A DNA stretch of 64,000 nt, from NCBI RefSeq assembly GCF_003010965.1, contig NZ_PGGM01000002.1, forward strand, positions 310,001 to 374,000. The letters run 5' to 3'. Position numbers and translations under genes: made by a program. A model generated the notes under the pieces. It searched no databases, was not told where the DNA came from, and saw only the letters and a list, made by a program, of their open reading frames with translations. The stretch is from Phyllobacterium sophorae. GTDB taxonomy: Bacteria; Pseudomonadota; Alphaproteobacteria; Rhizobiales; Rhizobiaceae. Shown here piece by piece: positions 56,286 through 64,000 of the stretch (the first letter of the stretch is position 1; each line of letters begins with the position of its first letter).

Positions 56286-57742
56286 GCGAGGCGATCTCCG
56301 ATGAGGAACTGTAGTGCGCGATCGAGCCTAATGTGCGGCAAGGACAGCGTGAAACCTTCCGCTGTCTTTTCCAGCCGGGGCGGGCGAAAACGGACGAAGC
56401 GGATCGCGGGGTCTTCAGAAACTGATTCCGCCTGCTCAAAAATTGAATCCGGTTTTGCCGGTAAGTCGCCGGGAAATATCGCAGTTTCCGTTTTGCCGTC
56501 GAACTGTTCGCCATTGATCGTTTCGCCCTTGAGGGGTGTTCCGACAATAACCGGCAGAACTTCCTTGCCCTGCGTCACCGTTGCCTCGCGTGTGGTCCGT
56601 ACGGCGGCCATGGCGAGAACATCAACGCTCGCACCGGAAAAATCTGCCCGGCTTATGGCGCGGTCAACAAGGCGGCGGACAATTGCCTGCAGCCGGTCAT
56701 GGCTCTCATGATGCAGATGATCGGCTTTCGTCGCCGCAACCAGGATGCGGCCGATGCGCCGCTGCACGAGGCCCGTGAGGAAATTGGTGCTGCCAGGGCG
56801 AAAGCAGGAGAGAATTTCGGTCAGCGCCCGTTCCAGATCGGCAATTGCAGCCGGGCCGGCATTCATTGCCTGCATGGCGTCGACAAGGACGATTTGCCGG
56901 TCAAGCCGGGCAATGTGCTCGCGGAAAAACGGCTTCACCACGTGGGTCTTGTAGGCCTCGTAGCGCCGTTCCATCATCGCACCAAGTGATCCCGGACGCA
57001 GTTTCGCGCCAAGATTTGGCAGTGGGGCGAAGGTAAGCGCTGGCGAACCGTCGAGGTCGCCCGGCATGAGGAAGCGGCCGGGTGGGAGCGTCGAGAGCGC
57101 GCGCTCGTCGGCTTTGCCTGCCTTCAGGTATTCGGTAAAACTTTTTGCCAGCCGTTGCGCCGCCATCTCGTCCGCAGCTGAATCCGCGTCGGCACTGTCA
57201 GCTACCTTCAGCCAGTCCACCGCAACGTCGCAGTGGCTTGGCTGTTTTGCCAATTCAAAGGAGTCTTTTGAAAACTGTGCGTAGGATTTGCCGAGCAACG
57301 GCAAATCGAGCAGCCATTCGCCAGGATAGTCGACAATGTCTACCGACAGCTTGCCGCCGGCAAACATGCGGTTCCACATCGAAGCCGATTCATATTCGAT
57401 CGTAAGGCGCAGTTCGGATATTGCCCGGGTTGAATCCGGCCAGACGCGGTCATCGATCAGCGCCTTCAGATGATCTTCGTACTGGAAGCGCGGCACCGCA
57501 TCGTCCGGCTGCTCTTCAAGATAGGCGCGGGCGATGCGGCCGGATTTTTGAGCCTCAAACATCGGAAGCCGTCCGCCGTGGATGAGATTGTGCACGAGCG
57601 CGGTTATGAAAACGGTCTTGCCGGCGCGCGAAAGACCCGTGACACCGAGCCGAAGCGAGGGCGAAACCAGCGCGCTGGTTCGATCGGCCAAGGTGTCCAG
57701 CGCAATTTTCGCTTCGTCGGTAAGCGTCGTCAGTGTTCCCAA
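56282..57742 (-). CDS. YcjX family P-loop ATPase/GTPase
   Basis: 486-residue predicted nucleotide-binding protein (DUF463). The P-loop is GVTGLSRAGKTVFITALVHNL (about residues 33-50), followed by DIVDYPGEWLLDLPLL, which resembles a G3-type DxxG region. In E. coli ycjX-ycjF lie next to psp genes, suggesting membrane-stress roles. There is no psp gene here. The start is TTG at 57742 preceded by AGGACGG; no ATG is available before the P-loop. Confidence 0.88.
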   Translation of the reverse strand: MGTLTTLTDEAKIALDTLADRTSALVSPSLRLGVTGLSRAGKTVFITALVHNLIHGGRLPMFEAQKSGRIARAYLEEQPDDAVPRFQYEDHLKALIDDRVWPDSTRAISELRLTIEYESASMWNRMFAGGKLSVDIVDYPGEWLLDLPLLGKSYAQFSKDSFELAKQPSHCDVAVDWLKVADSADADSAADEMAAQRLAKSFTEYLKAGKADERALSTLPPGRFLMPGDLDGSPALTFAPLPNLGAKLRPGSLGAMMERRYEAYKTHVVKPFFREHIARLDRQIVLVDAMQAMNAGPAAIADLERALTEILSCFRPGSTNFLTGLVQRRIGRILVAATKADHLHHESHDRLQAIVRRLVDRAISRADFSGASVDVLAMAAVRTTREATVTQGKEVLPVIVGTPLKGETINGEQFDGKTETAIFPGDLPAKPDSIFEQAESVSEDPAIRFVRFRPPRLEKTAEGFTLSLPHIRLDRALQFLIGDRLA

Positions 57743-57830
57743 TTCAACCGTCCTATGGCCGCAGTCACAATCTGAGCCATATGGGACGAACCCCGTTCAA
57801 TGGCAAGAAACTGAGCAAGAATTTGGCGTG

Positions 57831-58346
57831 TCAATGATGCGTGGAGGGAGAGAAGAATGCTTGCAACGTGCCGGTCCCCGGGCGGATCTCTGCGAGCGGC
57901 CCGTCAAACTGGATCACGGCGAGACCTGCCGTTGGAAAACCGGACTCAAAATTCGGGTGCGACGGCGGCTTGCCGCGTCCGGCGAGGGCGATGGCCAGTT
58001 CCTCCATCATGGGATTGTGGCCCACGAGCATGATAGAACTGGCGTTTTCATGCTCCAGTCCGGCCATGCGGATCGCCATGAGATAGGCGTCGGGCCCGCC
58101 CGAAAACAGTTTCTCGGACTGTTCGAGGACGAATGGAGGTTCGAGGTCGAGATATTCGAGGGTTTGCTGCGCTCTTATGGCGGCCGAGCAAACGACGATT
58201 TCGGGTTTCAGGCCGGCTCGCCTCAGTTCCTGTCCCAGAATCCTGGCGGCTTCGATCCCATCTGTATCCAGCGTCCGGTCGAAGTCCTTCTGCCCGGGGG
58301 AAGGCCATGCCGCTTTCGCATGCCGCAGCAAATAGACCTGGCTCAT
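57831..58346 (-). CDS. SixA-like histidine phosphatase family protein
   Basis: 171-residue phosphoglycerate-mutase-fold phosphatase. The N-terminal LLRHAKAAWP holds the catalytic RH pair; a second His lies in LVGHNPMMEELA (about residue 113). The compact size fits SixA, which dephosphorylates phosphohistidines of Hpt domains; small metabolites are also possible. It lies 88 bp upstream of the YcjX homologue on the same strand. No phosphorelay partner is adjacent except the distant Hpt-like protein and CckA. Confidence 0.85.
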   Translation of the reverse strand: MSQVYLLRHAKAAWPSPGQKDFDRTLDTDGIEAARILGQELRRAGLKPEIVVCSAAIRAQQTLEYLDLEPPFVLEQSEKLFSGGPDAYLMAIRMAGLEHENASSIMLVGHNPMMEELAIALAGRGKPPSHPNFESGFPTAGLAVIQFDGPLAEIRPGTGTLQAFFSPSTHH

Positions 58347-58744
58347 CCGTTATCTCCAGTGCATTCCGTTCTAGACAAAGCTTGCTCTAGATAAGGTGTC
58401 ATGCTTCATGAAAAGACACAAATAGTCGATAAATGTCTGCGGAAAATGTGACAGTTATCAAATAATTGTGCAAAACCGGTTTGCGACAATTCTGTGCGGG
58501 ATGCGTTTTTGCAAGGCAGCGCGCAACGGGTCTTAGTGCGTTGGAGCTATGAAACGGCGGAAATTGGGCCAGTTTCCTCATCTTTCGGATCAGAAAATCG
58601 CGAAACTTCGCGGATTTTGCCAATAATTTGAGCAAATTCGTGGCATTTCTTTCTTTGATTTACATGTCTTTTTGTAGTTGTGCGCCCCTTTGACACGACC
58701 TATATAGGCCTCCTCGCGTCTCATAGGTGCAGGGTGATTCAAAG
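58347..58744. other. Upstream region of dksA with a strong inverted repeat
   Basis: 398 bp, AT-rich, no supported gene. A hairpin, 58594-58604 paired with 58607-58618 (one bulge), would be stable enough to terminate or to serve as an operator. A TTGTGC-N17-TATATA pair (58678-58683, 58701-58706) is a weak promoter candidate for dksA. A TTGACA lies at 58690-58695 but has no partner at the right distance. Confidence 0.45.
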
Positions 58745-59161
58745 ATGAATAAACTTATCGATCTTGACTATAAGCCCACGGATGACGAGCCCTTCATGAG
58801 TGATCGGCAGAAATCCTATTTTCGTGAAAAGCTCATCAACTGGAAAAACGACATTCTGCGGGAAGCGCGCGAAACGCTTGAAATCCTGCAGCAGGAAAAC
58901 GCGAACCTGCCGGATATTGCAGATCGTGCATCCTCCGAAACCGACCGGGCCATTGAACTGCGCGCGCGTGACCGCCAGCGCAAGCTGATCTCCAAGATCG
59001 ATGCCGCATTGCAGCGTATCGACGATGGAACCTACGGATTCTGCGAAGAGACAGGGGATCCGATCAGCCTGAAGCGTCTGGATGCGCGTCCAATCGCAAC
59101 TCTATCCATCGAAGCTCAGGAACGTCACGAAAGGCGCGAGAAAGTCTACCGCGACGACTGA
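58745..59161 (+). CDS. dksA: RNA polymerase-binding transcription factor DksA
   Basis: 138-residue coiled-coil regulator that enters the RNA polymerase secondary channel and, with ppGpp, adjusts rRNA and amino-acid promoters. The coiled coil spans about residues 25-90 with the tip Asp/Ala region ASSETDRA. The zinc-finger region reads YGFCEETGDPISLKRLDARPIATL: only one Cys (about residue 100) of the canonical four remains, as reported for some alphaproteobacterial DksA proteins. Start at 58745 by the conserved LDYKPTDDEPFMS. A terminator follows. Confidence 0.93.
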   Translation: MNKLIDLDYKPTDDEPFMSDRQKSYFREKLINWKNDILREARETLEILQQENANLPDIADRASSETDRAIELRARDRQRKLISKIDAALQRIDDGTYGFCEETGDPISLKRLDARPIATLSIEAQERHERREKVYRDD

Positions 59162-59180
59162 GCTGGCAACTGCAAATGAG

Positions 59181-59212
59181 AAAAAGGCCCGGTTTCCCGG
59201 GCCTTTTCTTTT
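59181..59212 (+). terminator. Intrinsic terminator after dksA
   Basis: 11-bp stem (59182-59192 with 59197-59207), 4-base loop, followed by CTTTTTG. Strong; it may also act in reverse on the FliO-domain gene. Confidence 0.9.
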
Positions 59213-59231
59213 TGCAGCAACAGCAGGCGCT

Positions 59232-60275
59232 CTAGCGTTTTTCTGGCTTGGACAAATCACCCAGCAAACGTTCCATCTCGTCTTCGATGCTGTCGGCCTT
59301 TGCAGGCTTTTCATCCTTGCCCGGCGCAATGTGCAGTTCGCTTTCGACATCGGTCTCGAATGCATCCGTAAAATCGAGATCCCCCAAGGTAACTTCCGGC
59401 TCCTCCGTCTCAGCAGGGCCTTCGAGCGAGGGTTCCTTGTAGGCTGATGATGTCGGTTCGCTGCGTACGGCAAAGGGGAAGGCGGCCGCAGTCGTCGTTC
59501 TGGCCTCTGCCGGTGCCGCCCGCTCTGGTACAGCCGTTTCGGCGGCCGGTTCACTTCGGGCCGCGGTGCCAAAGGAAGGAGACGCCGTACGTTGCCAGTT
59601 GTTGCCGTTGTCTCGTGCCGGTGCGTTGACCGCGGGCGGTTCGGCCGCCGGCGCTGTTGCCGGAGCTGGGTCCGGCGTGATTGTTACATAGGGAACGGGT
59701 GCCGGAGCATGTTTCGGAGGCTCCGCCAAGCGCAGGTCCCTGGGTGGTGACACCGGCTGCGGCGGCGCCGGGCGAAGCGGTACCTGTGGTGCTGGTGCGG
59801 CCTGAACCGGTTGGGCCGGCCGCTGCGTTGGCGGGGCCGGAGGGGCGACGCGCGGAGCTGGCACGGCTGGTGCGGCCGGTTGCGTGCGCGGCGTTTCCGC
59901 AGTCCCGCTTGCAGCCCTTGGTTCAGGTTCGGCCGGTGCTGCGTGCGCAGCCGGTTCGGCGCGCGAAGGCTGCTTGGCGAACTGCCGGATGTTCTGCTCG
60001 ATGACCAGATCGCTGGGGCCGCCGATCAGGATCAGATGTTCGACATCGTCGCGCCTGACCAGCACGAGCCTCCTCCGATTGTCGACCGCGGCCGCGTCGG
60101 TAACTGACAGGCGCACCTGCCTGTTGCGCCCGCCGGCAACGAAAGTGCCGCCCGTCACCCGCCGCAGGATCGCGAAGACGATAAGGAGGAGCGCAATCAC
60201 CAGAATGAAAAGCAGTACAAATCCCACGATAGGGGCAGCGGTGTCGCCAACGATAGTGGCAAGCCAAGCGTTCAT
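59232..60275 (-). CDS. FliO-domain membrane protein with long Pro/Ala-rich tail
   Basis: 347 residues. One membrane helix (about 13-36), then a short domain with RLVLVRRDDVEHLILIGGPSDLVIEQNI, the FliO/MopB pattern, then about 230 residues rich in Pro, Ala and Glu ending in an acidic stretch. FliO is a flagellar export-gate chaperone, but no flagellar gene is nearby; the domain may have another job here. AAGGAG site before ATG 60275. The C-terminal tail is highly repetitive in composition but has no fixed period. Confidence 0.75.
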   Translation of the reverse strand: MNAWLATIVGDTAAPIVGFVLLFILVIALLLIVFAILRRVTGGTFVAGGRNRQVRLSVTDAAAVDNRRRLVLVRRDDVEHLILIGGPSDLVIEQNIRQFAKQPSRAEPAAHAAPAEPEPRAASGTAETPRTQPAAPAVPAPRVAPPAPPTQRPAQPVQAAPAPQVPLRPAPPQPVSPPRDLRLAEPPKHAPAPVPYVTITPDPAPATAPAAEPPAVNAPARDNGNNWQRTASPSFGTAARSEPAAETAVPERAAPAEARTTTAAAFPFAVRSEPTSSAYKEPSLEGPAETEEPEVTLGDLDFTDAFETDVESELHIAPGKDEKPAKADSIEDEMERLLGDLSKPEKR

Positions 60276-60364
60276 GACGAACTCCTTATTTGCGATCTCC
60301 GAACCCGAAACTTGGTCCCCGACACGGGCTCCGGAGCATTACTTTGCGTGACACAAGGGTCAGG

Positions 60365-60614
60365 ACCCATTGATCTGGTCGAAATGGTATGAGGCTTTTC
60401 GTCCGGATACAAGGAGCAAAAGGCGACGGAAATGTGGTTCATTTTCAAGTCTTTGCGACAATGCAGCCGGTCGAAAAGACCATATCCTCCGGACGCCGGA
60501 ACCGCTGAAAGCTCCAATGTCGAACCGTTCGTCCGGGGCGAAGACTCCGCCCTTCAAGCTTCTCCTCGCATCTTTTTGCCGTTTCAGGCGCCATTGTCGA
60601 CCATATCAATGGGT
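60365..60614. repeat. About 250-bp palindromic element, MITE-like
   Basis: The ends are inverted: 60365-60387 (starting ACCCATTGATCTGGTCGA) matches the reverse complement of 60591-60614 with one mismatch and a one-base gap. It sits in a gene-poor stretch (60276-60841). Short frames occur on both strands inside it but none has a ribosome-binding site or known domain. The design matches a miniature inverted-repeat element or other dispersed repeat; I see no second copy in this window. The rest of the gap, 60615-60841, should hold the cckA promoter. Confidence 0.5.
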
Positions 60615-60841
60615 CTGGGCCCTGATGCGAGCGATTGTTAGCCGCATCCCCGATGATGCGATGCTCAACGATCATCCGCAGGCCGAAATTGAACAATTGT
60701 CGAACGGAATGGTGGAATACCCTGTGGCACATAAATGATGGGGTTTATACCGCCTCAAAGATATGATCCAAACGATTCGGTAATAGACCTCGGCCCGATC
60801 CAGGGATGTGGCCGATGATGAAGAAAAGGGGTTTGAGACGC

Positions 60842-63439
60842 ATGTCTCAAGAAACGAACAGCGATCTTTATCCAGAACCGATCATTGCGAACACCAAGTC
60901 GAGCAAGGCGGGCTTGCGTCTGGTCATTCTCGGCGTGTTGCTCGTCGGAGTTTCAATCCTCTATTTCATCTATCGCGATCAGCTTGGACAGCAGTTCCTC
61001 CTCGGCCTTCTCGGCACGCTTGCCATGACCGGCGTGTTTTACCTGTTCGGTTCAGCAATCAACGTCATCCAGTTTACGCCGCGCGGCACGAGCGACGAAC
61101 TCACCCGCGCCTTTGTCGATACATTTCCGGAAGGCACAGTCGTTTGCGACCAGAAGGGCCGTATCGTCTATGCCAACCGGGCTTATGCCGAACTCACCGG
61201 CGTCACCAATTCCAATGATGTGCGCGCGATAGAGCATATTCTTTCCAGCGAAGCTGCGGCCTCCGATCCGATCTACAGGCTCGCCAACGCCGTGCGCGAT
61301 GGGGTTTCCGGCCAGGAGGAATTGCGCCTGTCGCGGCCGCTCGACCCGTCGCGCGAGCCAGTGCCGACCTGGTACAGGGTCAAGGCGCGGCCCGTTGCCG
61401 GTATTCCCGACCAGACGGCGCCGGTCTATGCTTGGCAGATCGCCGACATTTCGGCGGAGCGGGCGGAGCAGGAGCGCTATTTCCAGGATATTCAAGAAGC
61501 CATCGATCATCTCGACCATGCGCCGGCAGGCTTTTTCTCTGCCGATCCGGATGGCCGCATCATCTATATCAATGCCACCCTCGCCGAATGGCTTGGCGTC
61601 GATCTGACCCGGTTCACTCCGGGCTTGATGATGGTTCGCGACATTGTCGCAGGCAATGGCATGGCGCTGATCAATGCGGTCAAGACCGAACCCGGCACGA
61701 GCCGCAATACGGTCATCGATCTCGATCTGGCAAAATCCAATGGCCAGAGCCTTGCCGTGCGCTTCTATCACCGCGTTCAGGCCCAGCGCGATGGCAGGCG
61801 TGGCCCGACCCGCACCATCGTCCTCAACCGCGCCGAGGGCGAAGACACTTCCGCTGCGTTGCGCGCGGCCGAGGTAAGGTTCACGCGCTTCTTCAATTCG
61901 GCGTCCATGGCAATTGCCGCCGTCGACGCCACCGGCAAGATCCTGCGCACCAATGCAAGGTTCCTCGGCCTTTTCGCGCCTGTGGTTGATCGCGATGACA
62001 TCGATCGGCGCATCCCGCTGGAAACCGTGGTGCATGAACGTGATCGCGAGGCTTTCGACCGGGCGCTGGCAGCAGCCTTCGCCGGCCAGGCGGAGATTTC
62101 TCCGGTCGATACGGTAATCCCCGGCAATGAAGAGCGGCATTTGCGCTTCTATATCAGTCCGGTCTTTGACGCTGGTTCGGAAGACGGTGCCGAGGAAGCG
62201 GCCATCGTTTCCGTGGTCGAGACCACGGAGCAGAAGGCGCTCGAAGCCACCATGGCCCAAAGCCAGAAAATGCAGGCGGTGGGGCAGCTTGCAGGCGGTA
62301 TCGCACACGACTTCAACAATGTTCTCACCGCGATCATCATGTCGTCGGACCTGCTTTTGACCAATCATCGCGCGTCGGATCCGTCCTTCGCCGACATCAT
62401 GAATATCAAGCAGAACGCCAACCGCGCTGCGTCATTGGTCCGTCAGTTGCTGGCATTCTCGCGCCGTCAGACCCTTCGGCCGGAAGTTCTCAATCTGACC
62501 GATGTGATTGCAGATGTACGCATGCTGTTGACGCGCCTTGCCGGTACGCAGGTCAATCTCAAGATCGAGCATGGGCGCGATCTGTGGCCGGTACGCGCCG
62601 ATCTCGGCCAGTTCGAACAGGTCGTGGTCAATCTCACCGTCAATGCACGCGATGCCATGCCCGAAGGCGGAGACCTGATCATTCGTACGCGAAACATGAG
62701 CGAAGCCGAGAGCGCCGAGCTGAATTATCGCGATCTCGTGCCGGGCGATTATGTATTGGTCGAGGTGGCGGACACCGGCACCGGCATGACGCCGGATGTG
62801 ATCGCGAAAATCTTCGAGCCATTCTTCACCACCAAGGAAGTGGGCAAGGGCACTGGCCTCGGTCTGTCGATGGTCTATGGTATTATCAAGCAGACTGGCG
62901 GTTCGATCCATGCCGAGTCGGAACTCGGCATGGGTACGACATTCCGCATTTTCCTGCCGCGTCATGTGGAGGAAACGCACCCAGCGATGCTGGACGCCAA
63001 TGGCGAAGTCCTGGTGACGGAAGTGCCCAGGAAGGAGAAGAAGACGGAAAAAGCCACCGATCTTTCCGGTTCCGCAACCGTGCTCCTGGTCGAGGACGAG
63101 GACGCGGTTCGCATGGGCGGCCTGCGCGCGCTACAGTCGCGCGGCTACACGGTGCACGAGGCATCGAGCGGCGTCGAGGCCCTGGAGGTGATGAAGGAGC
63201 TTGGCGGCAAGGTCGATATCATCGTCTCCGACGTCGTCATGCCGGAAATGGATGGCCCGACGCTTCTGCGCGAACTGCGCAAGGAGTATGGGGATATCAA
63301 GTTCATATTTGTTTCGGGCTATGCGGAAGACGCCTTTGCCCGAAACCTGCCGGAAGATGCCAAATTCGGCTTCCTGCCGAAGCCGTTCTCGCTGAAACAG
63401 CTGGCAACGGCGGTCAAGGAAATGCTCGAGAGCGAATAG
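60842..63439 (+). CDS. cckA: Hybrid sensor histidine kinase CckA
   Basis: 865-residue master kinase/phosphatase of the CtrA cell-cycle phosphorelay (CckA-ChpT-CtrA/CpdR). Order: two membrane helices (about 22-70), PAS domains (about 90-210, 215-330 and 340-460), HisKA with [16 protein letters not shown] (His489), HATPase (about 590-710: [36 protein letters not shown]), and a receiver domain (about 740-860) with phosphoacceptor Asp797 in [17 protein letters not shown] 60842 is preferred; Met codons at 60815 and 60818 are in frame. Essential in Rhizobiales and Caulobacter. Confidence 0.95.
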   Translation: MSQETNSDLYPEPIIANTKSSKAGLRLVILGVLLVGVSILYFIYRDQLGQQFLLGLLGTLAMTGVFYLFGSAINVIQFTPRGTSDELTRAFVDTFPEGTVVCDQKGRIVYANRAYAELTGVTNSNDVRAIEHILSSEAAASDPIYRLANAVRDGVSGQEELRLSRPLDPSREPVPTWYRVKARPVAGIPDQTAPVYAWQIADISAERAEQERYFQDIQEAIDHLDHAPAGFFSADPDGRIIYINATLAEWLGVDLTRFTPGLMMVRDIVAGNGMALINAVKTEPGTSRNTVIDLDLAKSNGQSLAVRFYHRVQAQRDGRRGPTRTIVLNRAEGEDTSAALRAAEVRFTRFFNSASMAIAAVDATGKILRTNARFLGLFAPVVDRDDIDRRIPLETVVHERDREAFDRALAAAFAGQAEISPVDTVIPGNEERHLRFYISPVFDAGSEDGAEEAAIVSVVETTEQKALEATMAQSQKMQAVGQLAGGIAHDFNNVLTAIIMSSDLLLTNHRASDPSFADIMNIKQNANRAASLVRQLLAFSRRQTLRPEVLNLTDVIADVRMLLTRLAGTQVNLKIEHGRDLWPVRADLGQFEQVVVNLTVNARDAMPEGGDLIIRTRNMSEAESAELNYRDLVPGDYVLVEVADTGTGMTPDVIAKIFEPFFTTKEVGKGTGLGLSMVYGIIKQTGGSIHAESELGMGTTFRIFLPRHVEETHPAMLDANGEVLVTEVPRKEKKTEKATDLSGSATVLLVEDEDAVRMGGLRALQSRGYTVHEASSGVEALEVMKELGGKVDIIVSDVVMPEMDGPTLLRELRKEYGDIKFIFVSGYAEDAFARNLPEDAKFGFLPKPFSLKQLATAVKEMLESE

Positions 63440-63451
63440 ATTCTGGAGATC

Positions 63452-63479
63452 GGTGGCGCAGGTATCAATTGCGCCCACC
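63452..63479. terminator. Hairpin between cckA and cysK
   Basis: A 9-10-base stem with one bulge (63452-63460 with 63470-63479) lies between the convergent ends of cckA and cysK. No T run follows on either strand, so the call is tentative. Confidence 0.4.
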
Positions 63480-63510
63480 AAGGGAATAAGGCATCGCTCA
63501 GCGATAGAAG

Positions 63511-64000
63511 CTATTCCAGTCCTTCAAACAGCACCGTTGAAAGATAACGTTCGGCGAAGGAGGGGATGACGACCACAAGGTTCTTGCCCTTGTTTTCGGG
63601 ACGCCTGCCAACCTCTATGGCAGCGGTCAGCGCCGCACCGGAGGAAATACCGACCGGCACGCCTTCGAGCCGCGCCACCAGTCGCGCATTGGCGAAGGAA
63701 TCCTCGTTGGAAACCTGGATGACCTCATCGTAGATATGCGTATCGAGAACTGCAGGCGCGAAGCCGGCGCCAATGCCCTGGATCTTGTGCGGGCCGGGAT
63801 TGCCGCCTGACAGCACCGGAGAATCCTTCGGCTCGACCGCGATGATCTGCACGTCCGGTTTGCGTTGCTTCAGGACCTGGCCGACGCCAGTGATGGTACC
63901 GCCAGTACCAATGCCGGCGACAAAAATATCGACCTTGCCGTCGGTATCGTTCCAGATTTCCTCGGCCGTGGTCCTGCGGTGGATTTCGGGATTGGCCGGA
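63511..64000 (-). CDS. cysK: Cysteine synthase A, partial (5' end beyond the window)
   Basis: The last 162 codons of a PLP-dependent O-acetylserine sulfhydrylase, making cysteine from O-acetylserine and sulfide. Visible: [14 protein letters not shown], the glycine-rich PLP-phosphate loop [29 protein letters not shown], and GISSGAAL, where the Ser binds the pyridine nitrogen. The frame is open to the window edge at 64000, so the N-terminal half with the catalytic Lys is not seen. Confidence 0.93.
   Translation of the reverse strand, partial: PANPEIHRRTTAEEIWNDTDGKVDIFVAGIGTGGTITGVGQVLKQRKPDVQIIAVEPKDSPVLSGGNPGPHKIQGIGAGFAPAVLDTHIYDEVIQVSNEDSFANARLVARLEGVPVGISSGAALTAAIEVGRRPENKGKNLVVVIPSFAERYLSTVLFEGLE

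Noticed and set aside
60360-60738. Short overlapping frames on both strands between the FliO-domain gene and cckA
   Set aside because: They lie on the inverted-repeat element, have no ribosome-binding sites, and mirror each other's composition.

Overview
The window is about 64 kb of ordinary, densely coded chromosome from an alphaproteobacterium of the order Hyphomicrobiales (Rhizobiales), most likely near Phyllobacterium, Brucella/Ochrobactrum or Mesorhizobium. This rests on the CckA kinase, a BA14K-family protein, a GPR/RgsE-like polar-growth protein, a DksA with a single zinc-finger cysteine, a class II DAHP synthase and a DUF2865 protein. Species is inferred from gene content only. I see no rRNA, tRNA, CRISPR array, prophage or intact insertion sequence.

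Layout. 0-6.6 kb: a hydroxyisobutyrate-dehydrogenase-like enzyme, a penicillin-acylase-family hydrolase, a glutathione transferase, and a polar amino-acid ABC importer (binding protein plus two permeases, no ATPase nearby). 6.8-10 kb: molybdenum cofactor genes (mobB, mobA, moaA) with an EamA exporter. 10.1-17.1 kb: a DUF971 protein, a decayed L,D-transpeptidase, an intact large L,D-transpeptidase, and the complete Anbu cluster (Anbu protease, transglutaminase-like protein, alpha-E protein, circularly permuted ATP-grasp). 17.2-25.5 kb: BA14K protein, gph, rpiA, a DUF2059 protein, gor, an alpha/beta hydrolase, class II DAHP synthase, nhaA. 25.5-35 kb: GFA protein, dgkA, nadE, an ABC exporter with a structured upstream region, gltX, a DUF2865 protein, NADP-malic enzyme.

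35-44.8 kb: an LpxH-like phosphoesterase overlapping a GT4 glycosyltransferase, an MFS permease, a DgcA-like racemase, a four-gene Mla/MCE lipid transporter whose permease carries an N-terminal STAS domain, and a rhodanese divergent from an FtrA/GlxA-type regulator. 44.9-52.3 kb: a 1655-residue membrane-anchored coiled-coil protein with fifteen tandem 29-residue repeats, an Hpt-like protein lacking the phosphoacceptor histidine, and a ferredoxin followed by a thioredoxin-reductase-type ferredoxin-NADP reductase. 52.4-64 kb: a DUF922 protease-like protein, folP-folK, a secreted unknown, ycjF/ycjX homologues, a SixA-type phosphatase, dksA, a FliO-domain protein, a roughly 250-bp element with inverted ends, cckA, and a cysK truncated by the window edge.

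Common themes are envelope construction (L,D-transpeptidase, Mla system, polar-growth protein, phosphoesterase/glycosyltransferase pair) and redox or cofactor metabolism. The least understood system is the Anbu cluster at 13.1-17.1 kb. Start codons were moved inward from the longest reading frame where an ATG with a ribosome-binding site or a family-typical N terminus supported it. Several genes appear to start with GTG or TTG.
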